A DNA stretch of 46,990 nucleotides. It comes from Pseudomonas sp. GTDB taxonomy: Bacteria > Pseudomonadota > Gammaproteobacteria > Pseudomonadales > Pseudomonadaceae. The stretch spans positions 1 to 46,990 of the forward strand of contig JAUYKV010000068.1 in NCBI GenBank assembly GCA_030699825.1. Direction: 5' to 3'. This document shows, in pieces, positions 1 to 13,034 of the stretch (positions are counted from its first letter, which is position 1; every line of letters starts with the position of its first letter). The notes beneath the pieces were generated by a model that did not search any database, was not told where the DNA came from, and saw only the letters and a program-made list of their open reading frames with translations. The position numbers and the translations under genes are program-made.

Positions 1-52
1 TCATACCCGCAATAAAGGAAGCTGCGAAGCCGCTTCCGCGAGAAAGCAGACC

Positions 53-457
53 ATGGTTGAAAATAGCGAACTACGCAAAGCTGGCCTGAAAGTGACCCTG
101 CCGCGGGTCAAGATTCTGCAGATGCTCGATTCCGCCGAGCAGCGTCACATGAGTGCAGAGGATGTTTACAAGGCTCTTATGGAAGCGGGCGAGGACGTCG
201 GCCTGGCCACCGTATACCGCGTACTGACCCAGTTCGAGGCGGCGGGATTGGTGGTGCGGCATAACTTCGATGGTGGTCATGCCGTGTTCGAATTGGCCGA
301 TGGTGGCCATCACGACCACATGGTCTGTGTCGATTCGGGTGAGGTGATCGAGTTCTTCGATCCTGAAATCGAGAAGCGGCAGAGGGAGATCGTGCGCGAG
401 CACGGCTTCGAGATGGTCGATCACAACCTGGTGCTCTACGTGCGCAAGAAGAAGTAA
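53..457 (+). CDS. fur: Ferric uptake regulator Fur
   Basis: Iron-dependent DNA-binding repressor, cytoplasmic and dimeric. The 134-residue length is normal for Pseudomonas Fur. Residues 1-80 form the winged helix (LATVYRVLTQFEAAGLV around 51-67). Residues 85-92, GHHDHMVC, carry the histidine-rich metal-binding motif at the start of the dimerisation domain. There is a single cysteine (C92), as in P. aeruginosa Fur; the CxxC pairs of E. coli Fur are missing, so a structural Cys4 zinc site cannot form. The gene starts at ATG 53 with only a weak ribosome-binding site. It converges on recN across a shared terminator. The 52 bases upstream hold a short GGAAGC/GCTTCC inverted repeat (17-37) and no promoter I can defend. 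Confidence 0.97.
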   Translation: MVENSELRKAGLKVTLPRVKILQMLDSAEQRHMSAEDVYKALMEAGEDVGLATVYRVLTQFEAAGLVVRHNFDGGHAVFELADGGHHDHMVCVDSGEVIEFFDPEIEKRQREIVREHGFEMVDHNLVLYVRKKK

Positions 458-478
458 GCGCATAGGCGCGACATGTAC

Positions 479-502
479 AAAGGCGGCCCTCGGGCCGCCT
501 TT
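479..502. terminator. Bidirectional terminator between fur and recN
   Basis: Arms AAAGGCGGCCC (479-489) and GGGCCGCCTTT (492-502) form an 11-bp stem. The A run at one end and the T run at the other make it an intrinsic terminator in both directions. It sits between the convergent 3' ends of fur and recN. Confidence 0.9.
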
Positions 503-520
503 ATTCTTTCGGTAACCCTC

Positions 521-2194
521 TCAGGTCCGGGCGCTGCCGACCATCTGTCGGGCGTGGGCCAGGGACTCTTCGGTCAGGTCGACGCCGCCGAGCATGCGGG
601 CGATTTCTTCGACCCGCTGGTTGCTATCCAGTTTGCTCACGGCCGTGCGGGTGGCATCGTTGCCGCGCACCTTGTGCACGAACAGGTGCTGGTGGCCCTG
701 GGCGGCCACTTGTGGCAGGTGAGTGACGGTCAGCACCTGGCCGCGTTCACCGAGACGGCGCAGCAGTTGCCCGACCACTTCGGCAGTAGGACCGCCAATG
801 CCGACGTCGACTTCGTCGAACACCAGGGTCGGCACCCGTGAGGTTTGTGCGGTGATCACCTGGATCGCCAGGCTGATGCGTGACAGTTCGCCGCCGGAGG
901 CGACTTTGGCCAGGGTCTTGAGCGGTTGGCCGGGGTTGGCGCTGACCAGGAATTCCAGCTGTTCGAGGCCGTGGGGCTGTGGCTCGCTGTTGCTGTTGGC
1001 GCCCAGCCTGATGCTGAAACGCCCTCCCGGCATGCCCAGATTCTGCATCTCCAGTTCTACCGCCGTGGCCAGTTCGCCGGCCGCGCGGTGGCGCAGGGCG
1101 CTGAGTTCGCCGGCCTTGTCCTGGTAGTGGCGCTCGAAAGCGGTCAGTTCTTCGTTCAGGCGTTCGGCGGCCTGATCGTCGGCGTTGAGGCTTTCCAGCT
1201 CTTCGAACAGTTGTTGCTGCATGGCAATCAGCTCGCCGGGCTGAATGCGATGCTTGCGTGCCAGGGTATAGATCGCGTCCAGGCGCTCTTCCATCTGCTG
1301 CAGGCGCTCGGGGTCGGCGTCGAAATGGTCGAGAAAGCGATTGAGTTCACCGACCGCCTCCTCCACCTGGATCTGTGCGCTGGCCAGCAGGTTGGTCGCT
1401 TCGCTCAAGGCGCTCGGCTGACCCTGGAAGGCGCCCAGACGAGTGAGGCTGGCGGTCAATGCCGAGAGCACGTTGCCGGCATCATTCTCGCTGCACTGCT
1501 CGATTACCAGGCGGCAGGCGCTGAGCAGGCTTTCGGCATTGGTCAGGTTCTTGTGTTCCTGCTCCAGTTGTTCCAGTTCGTTTTCGCCCAGGGCCAGGCT
1601 GTCCAGCTCTTCCAGCTGATAGCTGAGCAGCTGATGGCGCGAGCGTTGCTCGTCGCCGAGGCTGGACAGGCGCTGCAGCTCGCCTCGGGTCTGTTTCCAG
1701 CGCTGCGCCGCCAGTTGCACCTGGCGCGCCAGTTCCTGGCTGCCGGCATATTCGTCGAGCAGACGGCGGTGGGTATCGGCCTTGAGCAGGGACTGGTGTT
1801 CGTGCTGGCTGTGGATGTCGATCAGCAGCTCGCCGAGGGCCTTGAGGTCGCCCTGGGGGCAGGGCGAGCCATTGATGTAACCGCGTGAGCGGCCTTCTGC
1901 GGTGATCACCCGACGGAGGATGCACGGGCCTTCGTGGTCCAGGTCACGTTCCGCCAGCCAGCTGCGCGCCTCGGGGATGTCGCCAAGGTCGAAACTGGCC
2001 AGGATATCCGCCTTGTCGGCACCGGGGCGGACCACGCCGCTGTCGCCACGATCGCCGAGACACAGGCCGAGGGCGTCGAGCATGATCGATTTGCCGGCGC
2101 CGGTTTCGCCGCTGATGACACTCATGCCGCTGTCCAGCTCCAGGTCGAGGTGTTCAACGATGGCGTAGTTGTGTACGGACAGGTGCACCAGCAT
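521..2194 (-). CDS. recN: DNA repair protein RecN
   Basis: SMC-like ATPase for recombinational double-strand break repair, acting on DNA in the cytoplasm. The 557 residues carry the Walker A motif GETGAGKS at 29-36, a long central coiled coil (about 150-370) rich in Glu, Leu and Gln, and a C-terminal head with the ABC signature VASGGELSRISLAI and Walker B LVFDEVDVGIGG. The start is ATG at 2194 with a GGAGG site 8 bases upstream. A near-consensus LexA box lies 24-39 bases upstream of the start, so SOS induction is expected, as for E. coli recN. It is transcribed alone, back to back with grpE. Confidence 0.97.
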   Translation of the reverse strand: MLVHLSVHNYAIVEHLDLELDSGMSVISGETGAGKSIMLDALGLCLGDRGDSGVVRPGADKADILASFDLGDIPEARSWLAERDLDHEGPCILRRVITAEGRSRGYINGSPCPQGDLKALGELLIDIHSQHEHQSLLKADTHRRLLDEYAGSQELARQVQLAAQRWKQTRGELQRLSSLGDEQRSRHQLLSYQLEELDSLALGENELEQLEQEHKNLTNAESLLSACRLVIEQCSENDAGNVLSALTASLTRLGAFQGQPSALSEATNLLASAQIQVEEAVGELNRFLDHFDADPERLQQMEERLDAIYTLARKHRIQPGELIAMQQQLFEELESLNADDQAAERLNEELTAFERHYQDKAGELSALRHRAAGELATAVELEMQNLGMPGGRFSIRLGANSNSEPQPHGLEQLEFLVSANPGQPLKTLAKVASGGELSRISLAIQVITAQTSRVPTLVFDEVDVGIGGPTAEVVGQLLRRLGERGQVLTVTHLPQVAAQGHQHLFVHKVRGNDATRTAVSKLDSNQRVEEIARMLGGVDLTEESLAHARQMVGSART

Positions 2195-2217
2195 GGCGAG
2201 GCCTCCAGATCTTTGAT

Positions 2218-2233
2218 GTGTATATTTATACAG
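2218..2233 (-). promoter_or_regulatory. LexA (SOS) box upstream of recN
   Basis: On the minus strand the 16 bases read CTGTATAAATATACAC. This matches the gammaproteobacterial LexA consensus CTG-N10-CAG in its AT-rich core and differs only at the last base (CAC for CAG). It lies between the recN ribosome-binding site and the intergenic centre, where LexA would block the promoter. Confidence 0.85.
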
Positions 2234-2267
2234 TGTTTATTTTGCGGCTGGCAATCCTTGTGCAGCA

Positions 2268-2295
2268 CTTGAAGCTGCGGAATTTGTCCCCATAT
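2268..2295 (+). promoter_or_regulatory. Sigma-32 heat-shock promoter of grpE
   Basis: The -35 element is CTTGAAG (2268-2274) and the -10 element is CCCCATAT (2288-2295), with a 13-bp spacer. This matches the E. coli RpoH consensus (CTTGAAA, 11-16 bp, CCCCATNT) with one mismatch. It lies about 50 bp upstream of grpE. Confidence 0.88.
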
Positions 2296-2347
2296 AGGCG
2301 GCAGGGCGCGAGTTTAGGCTTGCGTCGAATTTTTAGAGGAGAAACGC

Positions 2348-2917
2348 ATGGCTGACGAACAGACCCGCGATACCCAGCTGCCAGAGGTTGCCCCTGGTGC
2401 CGAAATGGACTCGAGCGATCAGCTGGATGCTCGCATTCAGGTGCTGGAGGAAGAGCTGGCTGCCGCTCAGGATCAGGCTCTGCGCATGGCGGCGGACCTG
2501 CAGAACGTGCGTCGTCGCGCCGAGCAGGATGTTGAGAAGGCGCACAAGTTCGCCTTGGAGAAATTCGCCAATGACCTGTTGCCTGTCGTCGACAGTCTGG
2601 AACGCGGCCTCGAGCTGTCGAGCCCGAGTGACGAGGCGATCAAGGCCGTGCGCGAGGGCATGGAGCTGACGTTGAAGCTGTTCCACGACACCCTCAAACG
2701 CTATCAGTTGGAAGCCATCGACCCGCACGGTGCGCCGTTCAATCCGGAGCACCATCAGGCCATGGCCATGCAGGACAGCACACATGTAGAGCCGAACAGC
2801 GTGCTCAAGGTGTTTCAGAAGGGCTATCTGCTCAACGGTCGGTTGCTGCGCCCGGCGATGGTGGTAGTCAGCAAGGCGCCAGCCGAAGCTCCGCCGTCTA
2901 TCGATGAGCAGGCTTGA
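2348..2917 (+). CDS. grpE: Nucleotide exchange factor GrpE
   Basis: Dimeric co-chaperone that releases ADP from DnaK. The 189 residues show an acidic flexible N-terminus (1-30), a long coiled-coil helix (about 30-85, starting [20 protein letters not shown]), a four-helix bundle, and a beta domain near the C-terminus with [15 protein letters not shown]. The start at ATG 2348 has a GAGGAG site. It is followed by dnaK. A sigma-32 promoter precedes it, and a second one overlaps its stop codon. Confidence 0.97.
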   Translation: MADEQTRDTQLPEVAPGAEMDSSDQLDARIQVLEEELAAAQDQALRMAADLQNVRRRAEQDVEKAHKFALEKFANDLLPVVDSLERGLELSSPSDEAIKAVREGMELTLKLFHDTLKRYQLEAIDPHGAPFNPEHHQAMAMQDSTHVEPNSVLKVFQKGYLLNGRLLRPAMVVVSKAPAEAPPSIDEQA

Positions 2918-2940
2918 AATTCGGCGATCAGCCCCCATTT
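2913..2940 (+). promoter_or_regulatory. Sigma-32 promoter of dnaK overlapping the grpE stop codon
   Basis: A perfect -35 CTTGAAA (2913-2919) contains the grpE TGA stop (2915-2917). A perfect -10 CCCCATTT (2933-2940) follows after a 13-bp spacer. This gives dnaK its own heat-shock start in addition to read-through from grpE. Confidence 0.88.
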
Positions 2941-3016
2941 ATGAGTCAAGCGTTTTAGTGCTACCGCGGCTGACCAAGCGCAGCGGCGGAAATATCAAAG
3001 TTTCGGGAGAATGATG

Positions 3017-4933
3017 ATGGGCAGAATTATCGGTATCGACCTGGGGACCACCAACTCGTGTGTCTCCATTCTGGAAAACGGCAACGTCAAGGTCATCGAG
3101 AACGCCGAAGGCACTCGCACTACGCCGTCGATCATTGCGTATGCCAACGACGGTGAGATCCTCGTCGGTCAGTCGGCCAAGCGCCAGGCGGTGACCAATC
3201 CGCACAACACCCTGTACGCGGTGAAGCGTCTGATCGGCCGTCGTTTCGAAGAAGACGTCGTGCAGAAAGACATCCAGATGGTGCCGTACAAGATCGTCAA
3301 GGCCGACAACGGCGACGCTTGGGTTGAAGTGAACGGCCAGAAAATGGCGCCGCCACAGATTTCGGCTGAAATTCTGAAGAAGATGAAGAAGACCGCCGAA
3401 GACTACCTCGGCGAGCCAGTCACCGAGGCGGTAATTACCGTCCCGGCCTACTTCAACGACAGCCAGCGTCAAGCCACCAAGGACGCCGGTCGCATCGCCG
3501 GTCTGGACGTCAAGCGCATCATCAACGAGCCGACCGCGGCTGCGTTGGCCTACGGCATGGACAAGGCCAAGGGCGATCACACCGTGATCGTCTATGACCT
3601 GGGTGGCGGTACCTTCGACGTTTCCGTAATCGAAATCGCCGAAGTCGATGGCGAGCACCAGTTCGAAGTGTTGGCCACCAACGGCGACACCTTCCTCGGC
3701 GGTGAAGACTTCGATATTCGTCTGATCGATTACCTGGTCGACGAATTCAAGAAAGAAAGCGGGATGAACCTCAAGGGCGACCCGCTGGCCATGCAGCGCC
3801 TGAAGGAAGCTGCCGAGAAGGCCAAGATCGAGCTGTCCTCGAGCCAGCAGACCGACGTCAACCTGCCGTATATCACTGCAGATGCCACCGGCCCCAAGCA
3901 CCTCAACGTGAAGATCTCCCGCGCCAAGCTGGAATCGCTGGTTGAAGATCTGGTGCAGCGCACCATCGAACCGTGCCGCATCGCCTTGAAAGACGCCGGT
4001 ATCGACGTGGGCAAGATCGACGATGTGATCCTGGTCGGTGGTCAGACCCGCATGCCGCTGGTGCAGAAGCTGGTTACCGATTTCTTCGGCAAGGAAGCGC
4101 GCAAGGACGTCAATCCGGATGAAGCCGTAGCTATGGGTGCTGCCATCCAGGGCGCGGTACTGGCCGGTGACGTCAAGGACGTGCTGCTGCTTGACGTATC
4201 GCCGCTGACCCTGGGTATCGAAACCATGGGCGGGGTGATGACTGCGCTGATCGAGAAGAACACCACGATTCCGACCAAAAAGTCGCAAGTGTTCTCGACT
4301 GCCGATGACAATCAGGGCGCGGTGACCATCCACGTGCTGCAGGGCGAGCGCAAACAAGCCAGCGGCAACAAGTCCCTGGGCAAGTTTGACCTGGCCGAGA
4401 TTCCGCCGGCCCCGCGTGGCGTGCCGCAGATCGAAGTGACCTTCGATATCGATGCCAACGGCATTCTCCACGTCGGCGCGAAGGACAAGGCGACAGGCAA
4501 GACGCAGTCCATCGTGATCAAGGCCAACTCCGGTCTGTCCGAGGAGGAAATCGAGCAGATGGTGCGTGATGCCGAGGCCAACGCCGAGGAAGATCGCAAG
4601 TTCGAAGAGCTGGCCACTGCCCGTAACCAGGGCGATCAACTGGTACACGCCTCGCGCAAGATGGTCACTGAGGCAGGCGACAAGGTCACCGCGGACGAGA
4701 AAGCATCCATCGAAAAAGCCCTGGGCGAGCTGGAAGCGGCGATCAAGGGTGACGACAAGGCAGTCATCGAAGCCAAGATCAATGCCCTGTCCGAAGCCAC
4801 TACCCCGCTGGCGCAGAAGATGTATGCCGAGCAGCCGCAACCGGGTGCTGCTGCCCAGGGCGCCGATGAAGCTCAAGGCGCTGGCGACGACGTGGTCGAC
4901 GCGGAGTTTGAAGAGGTCAAGGAAAACAAATAA
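3017..4933 (+). CDS. dnaK: Hsp70 chaperone DnaK
   Basis: ATP-dependent cytosolic chaperone working with DnaJ and GrpE. The 638 residues hold the actin-like ATPase domain ([10 protein letters not shown] at the N-terminus, [20 protein letters not shown] near 194-213, VGGQTRMP near 340), the substrate-binding beta domain (about 390-500), and a helical lid ending in the conserved acidic tail EEVKENK. Three ATGs occur in a row (3011, 3014, 3017). The third is chosen because GGGAG (3005-3009) is 7 bases from it and because Pseudomonas DnaK starts MGxIIGID. Transcription is from the sigma-32 promoter at 2913-2940. Confidence 0.98.
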   Translation: MGRIIGIDLGTTNSCVSILENGNVKVIENAEGTRTTPSIIAYANDGEILVGQSAKRQAVTNPHNTLYAVKRLIGRRFEEDVVQKDIQMVPYKIVKADNGDAWVEVNGQKMAPPQISAEILKKMKKTAEDYLGEPVTEAVITVPAYFNDSQRQATKDAGRIAGLDVKRIINEPTAAALAYGMDKAKGDHTVIVYDLGGGTFDVSVIEIAEVDGEHQFEVLATNGDTFLGGEDFDIRLIDYLVDEFKKESGMNLKGDPLAMQRLKEAAEKAKIELSSSQQTDVNLPYITADATGPKHLNVKISRAKLESLVEDLVQRTIEPCRIALKDAGIDVGKIDDVILVGGQTRMPLVQKLVTDFFGKEARKDVNPDEAVAMGAAIQGAVLAGDVKDVLLLDVSPLTLGIETMGGVMTALIEKNTTIPTKKSQVFSTADDNQGAVTIHVLQGERKQASGNKSLGKFDLAEIPPAPRGVPQIEVTFDIDANGILHVGAKDKATGKTQSIVIKANSGLSEEEIEQMVRDAEANAEEDRKFEELATARNQGDQLVHASRKMVTEAGDKVTADEKASIEKALGELEAAIKGDDKAVIEAKINALSEATTPLAQKMYAEQPQPGAAAQGADEAQGAGDDVVDAEFEEVKENK

Positions 4934-4992
4934 GCGCGAGCTTATACCGCTCTGGCCGGGCGCGACGCGAGTTGCGTCCGGCACGATCCGCC

Positions 4993-5014
4993 ACGCGGGA
5001 GCTTGCTCCCGCGT
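4993..5014. repeat. Palindromic REP-like hairpin in the dnaK-dnaJ spacer
   Basis: Two perfect 10-base arms (4993-5002 and 5005-5014, core GCGGGAGC) flank TT. The motif GCGGGAGCTTGCTCCCGC is a common REP-type core in Pseudomonas genomes. There is no T run, so it is more likely an mRNA-stabilising or attenuating hairpin than a terminator. Confidence 0.7.
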
Positions 5015-5055
5015 TGGCGTGTCTGGAGTAGACGATTTAAAGGTGTTGAAGACTT

Positions 5056-6180
5056 ATGGCTAAGCGTGACTATTACGAGGTGCTGGGTGTCGAGCGCGGC
5101 GCCAGCGAAGCGGAGCTGAAAAAGGCTTACCGGCGTCTGGCGATGAAGCATCACCCGGACCGCAATCCCGACGATAAAGCGTCGGAAGATATGTTCAAGG
5201 ATGCCAACGAGGCCTACGAGGTCTTGTCCGATGCTGGCAAGCGCGCGGCCTACGACCAGTACGGTCATGCCGGTGTCGACCCACAGATGGGCGGCGGTGG
5301 TCCGGGCGGAGCAAACTTCTCCGATATTTTCGGCGATGTGTTCAGTGATTTCTTCGGTGGCGCGGGCGGTCGTGGCGGTCAGCGTGGCGGCGCCCAGCGT
5401 GGCAGTGATTTGCGCTACACCTTGGAGCTGGACCTGGAAGAGGCCGTGCGCGGTACTACGGTCAACATCCGTGTACCGACCCTGGTCAATTGCAAAATTT
5501 GCGAAGGTTCCGGGGCGAAGAAAGGCACCTCGCCAGTGACCTGTACCACCTGTGGCGGTATCGGTCAGGTACGCATGCAGCAGGGTTTCTTCTCGGTGCA
5601 GCAGACCTGTCCGCGTTGCCATGGCAGCGGCAAGATGATTACCGATCCGTGCGGTTCCTGCCATGGTCATGGTCGGGTGGAAGAGCACAAGACCCTGTCG
5701 GTGAAGGTTCCGCCTGGTGTCGATACCGGTGATCGCATTCGCCTGTCCGGCGAAGGCGAGGCGGGCGCGATGGGAGGCCCTGCGGGCGACCTCTATGTGG
5801 TGGTCAATGTGCGCGAGCACGCGATTTTCCAGCGTGATGGCAAGCATCTGTACTGCGAGGTGCCGATCAGCTTCGCCGATGCAGCGCTGGGCGGCGAGCT
5901 GGAAGTGCCGACCCTGGATGGCCGGGTCAAGCTGAAGATTCCGGAAGGCACGCAGACCGGCAAGCTGTTCCGTCTGCGTGGTAAAGGCGTGGCGCCAGTG
6001 CGTGGCGGCGGTGCCGGTGACCTGATGTGCCGGGTCGCGGTGGAAACCCCGGTCAGCCTGGATCGGCGTCAGCGCGAGTTGCTCGAAGAGTTCCGCAAGA
6101 CGCTGCAGGGCGATACCCGGCATTCGCCGAAGGCCAGTGGCTGGTTCGAGGGCGTGAAGCGCTTCTTCGGCGATGTGTGA
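5056..6180 (+). CDS. dnaJ: Hsp40 co-chaperone DnaJ
   Basis: Stimulates the DnaK ATPase and presents unfolded substrates. Domain order over 374 residues is typical. The J domain (1-70) has the HPD triad in [11 protein letters not shown] Gly/Phe-rich linker covers about 75-115. Four zinc-binding CxxCxGxG repeats follow ([32 protein letters not shown], about 148-212), then the C-terminal peptide-binding domains. The ribosome-binding site is weak (AAAGG about 12 bases from ATG). The 122-base spacer from dnaK carries the REP-like hairpin, which may lower DnaJ relative to DnaK. Confidence 0.98.
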   Translation: MAKRDYYEVLGVERGASEAELKKAYRRLAMKHHPDRNPDDKASEDMFKDANEAYEVLSDAGKRAAYDQYGHAGVDPQMGGGGPGGANFSDIFGDVFSDFFGGAGGRGGQRGGAQRGSDLRYTLELDLEEAVRGTTVNIRVPTLVNCKICEGSGAKKGTSPVTCTTCGGIGQVRMQQGFFSVQQTCPRCHGSGKMITDPCGSCHGHGRVEEHKTLSVKVPPGVDTGDRIRLSGEGEAGAMGGPAGDLYVVVNVREHAIFQRDGKHLYCEVPISFADAALGGELEVPTLDGRVKLKIPEGTQTGKLFRLRGKGVAPVRGGGAGDLMCRVAVETPVSLDRRQRELLEEFRKTLQGDTRHSPKASGWFEGVKRFFGDV

Positions 6181-6245
6181 ATAACCAGTCGCAAGCGCTA
6201 GGCGGCAGGCTGCAACAAGGCTTGTGCGCCTGGCTGGCGGCTTGA

Positions 6246-7073
<828 letters not shown>

Positions 7074-7189
7074 TGTGCTTCGTCGGAAGCGGGTGTTCCG
7101 GCTCGGAGTTGATTGCATCTGGCGGTGGACCAAAAAGACACTTTCCTGTAGGCTTCCCGCTTTAGTGTGTCCACTAAAAGTTGCGCAGA

Positions 7190-7291
7190 ATGAATCATAT
7201 AAAAAAGCGGGGTGACGGTCGGTACGTCATCCCGCTTTTTTACAATCTGCGTTTGCTTCAAGCTTTGATCTACGGAGGTTTTCTTGAGTAA
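7190..7291 (+). CDS. Putative carA leader peptide (33 aa)
   Basis: An ATG at 7190 opens a 33-codon frame that runs through the intrinsic terminator at 7201-7241 and ends with TAA at 7289-7291, inside carA: the carA TTG start is at 7284, an 8-base overlap in another frame. The peptide begins [17 protein letters not shown] and ends in GGFLE. An ORF spanning a terminator just before a pyrimidine gene resembles the layout of the E. coli pyrBI leader, where coupled translation and UTP-sensitive pausing decide termination. There is no clear Shine-Dalgarno before the ATG, and the transcription start is not known from sequence, so this is a candidate only. Confidence 0.45.
   Translation: MNHIKKRGDGRYVIPLFYNLRLLQALIYGGFLE
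7201..7241 (+). terminator. Intrinsic terminator or attenuator before carA
   Basis: Arms 7201-7216 (AAAAAAGCGGGGTGAC) and 7226-7241 (GTCATCCCGCTTTTTT) pair over 16 bp with one G-U pair and a 9-base loop. A run of six T follows the GC stem. It may end the dapB transcript, attenuate carAB, or both. It lies 42 bases before the carA start. Confidence 0.88.
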
Positions 7292-8432
7292 GCCAGCCCT
7301 TAAACCTGCCATTCTGGCCCTTGCTGATGGCAGCATTTTTCGCGGCGAGGCCATCGGTGCCGATGGCCAGACTATTGGAGAGGTGGTTTTCAACACCGCC
7401 ATGACCGGCTATCAGGAAATCCTTACCGATCCTTCCTATGCCCAGCAAATCGTCACCCTGACCTATCCGCATATAGGCAACACCGGCACCACGCCGCAAG
7501 ACGCCGAGTCCAATCGGGTCTGGGCTGCCGGTTTGATCATTCGCGATCTGCCGCTGATCGCCAGCAACTGGCGCAGCAAGCAGCCGCTGGATGAGTACCT
7601 GAAAGAAAACGGTACCGTGGCCATCGCCGGCATCGATACCCGTCGCCTGACCCGCATCCTCCGTGAGAAGGGTTCGCAGAACGGCTGCATTCTGGTCGGC
7701 GACGACGCCACCGAAGAGCAAGCCTTGGAACTGGCGCGCAGCTTCCCCGGCCTCAAGGGCATGGATCTGGCCAAGGTGGTCAGCTGCACCGAGCCCTACG
7801 AGTGGCGCTCCAGCGTGTGGAATCTGCAGGATGACAGCCACCCAGAGATTCCGGCCAGCGAGCTCAAGTACCACGTGGTGGCCTATGACTACGGGGTCAA
7901 GTGGAACATCCTGCGCATGCTGGTCGAGCGCGGCTGCCGGTTGACCGTGGTGCCGGCGCAGACGCCCGCTGCCGAGGTGTTGGCGCTGAATCCTGATGGC
8001 GTGTTCCTGTCCAACGGTCCGGGCGACCCCGAGCCTTGCGACTACGCGATCCAGGCGATCAAGGATGTGCTGCAGACCGAAATTCCGCTGTTCGGTATCT
8101 GTCTCGGCCACCAGCTGCTGGCTCTGGCGTCTGGCGCCAAGACCCTGAAAATGGGCCATGGTCACCACGGCGCCAACCACCCGGTGCAGGATCTGGACAG
8201 CGGCGTGGTGATGATCACCAGCCAGAACCACGGTTTCGCCGTGGATGAAGCCAGCCTGCCAGGCAACGTCCGGGCGATTCACAAGTCGCTGTTCGACGGT
8301 TCCCTGCAGGGTATCGAGCGTACCGACAAGGACGCCTTCAGCTTCCAGGGTCACCCCGAAGCGAGCCCCGGCCCGGCCGATGTGGCGCCGCTGTTCGACC
8401 GTTTTATCGAAGCCATGGCCAAGCGCCGCTAA
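7284..8432 (+). CDS. carA: Carbamoyl-phosphate synthase small subunit CarA
   Basis: Glutaminase subunit that feeds ammonia to CarB for carbamoyl phosphate, used for arginine and pyrimidines. The 382 residues have the N-terminal CarA-specific domain and a class I glutamine amidotransferase domain. The latter has SNGPGDPEP, the nucleophile Cys273 in FGICLGHQ, and His357/Glu359 in GHPEASPG. The start is a TTG with GGAGG five bases upstream; no better ATG fits. The start overlaps the end of the leader ORF, suggesting translational coupling. carB follows after 36 bases. In P. aeruginosa a LysE-type gene lies between carA and carB (from memory); here they are adjacent. Confidence 0.98.
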   Translation: MSKPALKPAILALADGSIFRGEAIGADGQTIGEVVFNTAMTGYQEILTDPSYAQQIVTLTYPHIGNTGTTPQDAESNRVWAAGLIIRDLPLIASNWRSKQPLDEYLKENGTVAIAGIDTRRLTRILREKGSQNGCILVGDDATEEQALELARSFPGLKGMDLAKVVSCTEPYEWRSSVWNLQDDSHPEIPASELKYHVVAYDYGVKWNILRMLVERGCRLTVVPAQTPAAEVLALNPDGVFLSNGPGDPEPCDYAIQAIKDVLQTEIPLFGICLGHQLLALASGAKTLKMGHGHHGANHPVQDLDSGVVMITSQNHGFAVDEASLPGNVRAIHKSLFDGSLQGIERTDKDAFSFQGHPEASPGPADVAPLFDRFIEAMAKRR

Positions 8433-8468
8433 ACCTCGCCGACTGACCCAAGGATTCGAGTAACCGCT

Positions 8469-11686
<3,218 letters not shown>

Positions 11687-11690
<4 letters not shown>

Positions 11691-12163
11691 CTAAATACCC
11701 AATGACCGTCCAGGGCGCGCGCGCCCTGGAAGAGGAGCTGGCGCACCTGACCAAGGTGGTGCGGCCCAAACTCAGCCAGGACATCGGCACCGCGCGTGAG
11801 CTGGGTGACCTCAAGGAAAACGCCGAATACCATGCCGCCCGCGAGCAGCAGGGCATGGTCGAGGCGCGCGTTCGCGATATCGAAGGCCGTCTGCAGCACG
11901 CGGTGGTGATTGATGTCACGACTATTGCCCACACCGGCAAGGTGATCTTCGGCACCACTGTGGAGATCGCCAATGTCGAGACCGACGAAAGCGTGACCTA
12001 CCAGATCGTCGGCGAAGACGAGGCCGATATCCGGCTGGGCAAGCTGTCGGTTGGTTCGCCTATCGCCCGCGCCATGGTCGGCAAGGAAGAGGGCGATGTG
12101 GTGGTGGTCAAGACCCCCAGCGGCATCGTCGAGTACGAGATTGTCGAGGTTCGCCATATCTAG
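11687..12163 (+). CDS. greA: Transcript cleavage factor GreA
   Basis: Binds the RNA polymerase secondary channel and rescues backtracked complexes. The 158 residues have the N-terminal coiled-coil finger (about 10-75, with the acidic tip in [16 protein letters not shown]) and the FKBP-like C-terminal domain ([20 protein letters not shown]). Its ATG overlaps the carB stop, so it is probably translated by coupling from the carAB message. Confidence 0.97.
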
Positions 12164-12575
12164 GCCCGGCAGCCCGAATGCTGGAGCGATAAGCTGGCTG
12201 CTGGCCCAGACCTTCTGGGTCGGCGGTCTGTGGTTGCTGCATTTTCTGCTGTTGCCGGCGATTGCCAAGCTGGGCTTGGCACCGTTGCTGGTCGAGGAGA
12301 TCGCCGGCAGCGTTCGCCCGCTATTGGTGGGGCTGGCGGGGGTTTGTACGGGGTTGCAGATTCTGGTGCTGATCCGTGCCGAGCGTTTGGCCAGCCTGTG
12401 GCGCGATATGCGCGGGCAACTGCTGTTGACGGTACTGTTGATGGCGGCCAGTTATTTTGCCGTGCGCCATTTCTGGCCGACTGGCGGGCTCTGGCTGATG
12501 TTCAGCTACCTGGTGATGGCGTTTTGCGGTTTGCTGCTGGTATTGCAACCGGTGCCTGGCGGCGCCAAGCGATAA
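12141..12575 (+). CDS. Small integral membrane protein, DUF4149-like
   Basis: Unknown function. The frame encodes an apparent four-helix inner-membrane protein: [20 protein letters not shown], then [35 protein letters not shown] and [19 protein letters not shown]. It resembles DUF4149 proteins found after greA in other pseudomonads. There is no ATG in frame after the greA stop. The nearest usable start is TTG 12141, inside the last codons of greA, giving 144 residues; an atypical ATA at 12190 or a longer form are alternatives. The start is therefore uncertain, but the hydrophobic pattern and third-position GC bias support a real gene. It is likely cotranscribed with greA. Confidence 0.72.
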   Translation: MSRFAISRPGSPNAGAISWLLAQTFWVGGLWLLHFLLLPAIAKLGLAPLLVEEIAGSVRPLLVGLAGVCTGLQILVLIRAERLASLWRDMRGQLLLTVLLMAASYFAVRHFWPTGGLWLMFSYLVMAFCGLLLVLQPVPGGAKR

Positions 12576-12612
12576 GCTGCAGGCTTCAAGTAAGGCAGGA
12601 AGCATGCAGCTT
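12574..12612. terminator. Hairpin between convergent DUF4149 gene and yhbY
   Basis: Outer arms AAGCTGCA (12574-12581) and TGCAGCTT (12605-12612) enclose a second stem GCTTC/GAAGC (12583-12587 with 12599-12603). It lies between two convergent 3' ends. The T run is poor, so termination strength is uncertain. Confidence 0.5.
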
Positions 12613-12619
12613 GCCGCGA

Positions 12620-12931
12620 TCAGCCGTGATGGCGGTGGACGTTGGACAGGTTTTTATTGACCTTGGGATTCTTGCGGTAGATCAGCGCCATTTTGCCGAT
12701 GACCTGTACCAGATCGGCGTGACCGGCCTTGCACAGTTCGTTAATGGCCGCCAGGCGGCTTTCGCGCTCGACGATGCGCAATTGCACTTTGATCAGTTCA
12801 TGGTCGCTCAGGGCGCGCTCCAATTCGGCCAGTACGCCTTCGGTCAAACCATTGTCAGCCACGATCAATACGGGTTTCAGGTGGTGGCCGATAGATTTGA
12901 ATTGTTTCTTCTGCTCTTGAGTGAGCGGCAT
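12620..12931 (-). CDS. yhbY: CRM-domain RNA-binding protein YhbY
   Basis: Small ribosome-associated protein of the CRM (YhbY) family, linked to large-subunit assembly. The 103 residues form one CRM domain: MPLTQEQKKQFKSIGHHLKP, VLIVADNGLTEGVLAELERAL, HELIKVQL and AGHADLVQVIGKMALIYRKN. The start at ATG 12931 has AGGA 8 bases upstream. It diverges from rlmE, itself a 23S rRNA-modifying enzyme. The shared 103-base spacer contains a GGTAAA/TTTACC inverted repeat (12955-12979). Confidence 0.92.
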   Translation of the reverse strand: MPLTQEQKKQFKSIGHHLKPVLIVADNGLTEGVLAELERALSDHELIKVQLRIVERESRLAAINELCKAGHADLVQVIGKMALIYRKNPKVNKNLSNVHRHHG

Positions 12932-13034
12932 AATCTGATTCCTGCATTTAATCTGGTAAAAAACGGCGATCAGTTTACCCGAGCGCCTTGGTTGCCGCCC
13001 AGATATTCATGCTCTGCACAATTCGAGGTATTGC

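Noticed and set aside
2939..4984. A 681-codon frame antisense to dnaK
   Set aside because: Mirror of a highly conserved gene with strong codon bias; no ribosome-binding site or known domain.
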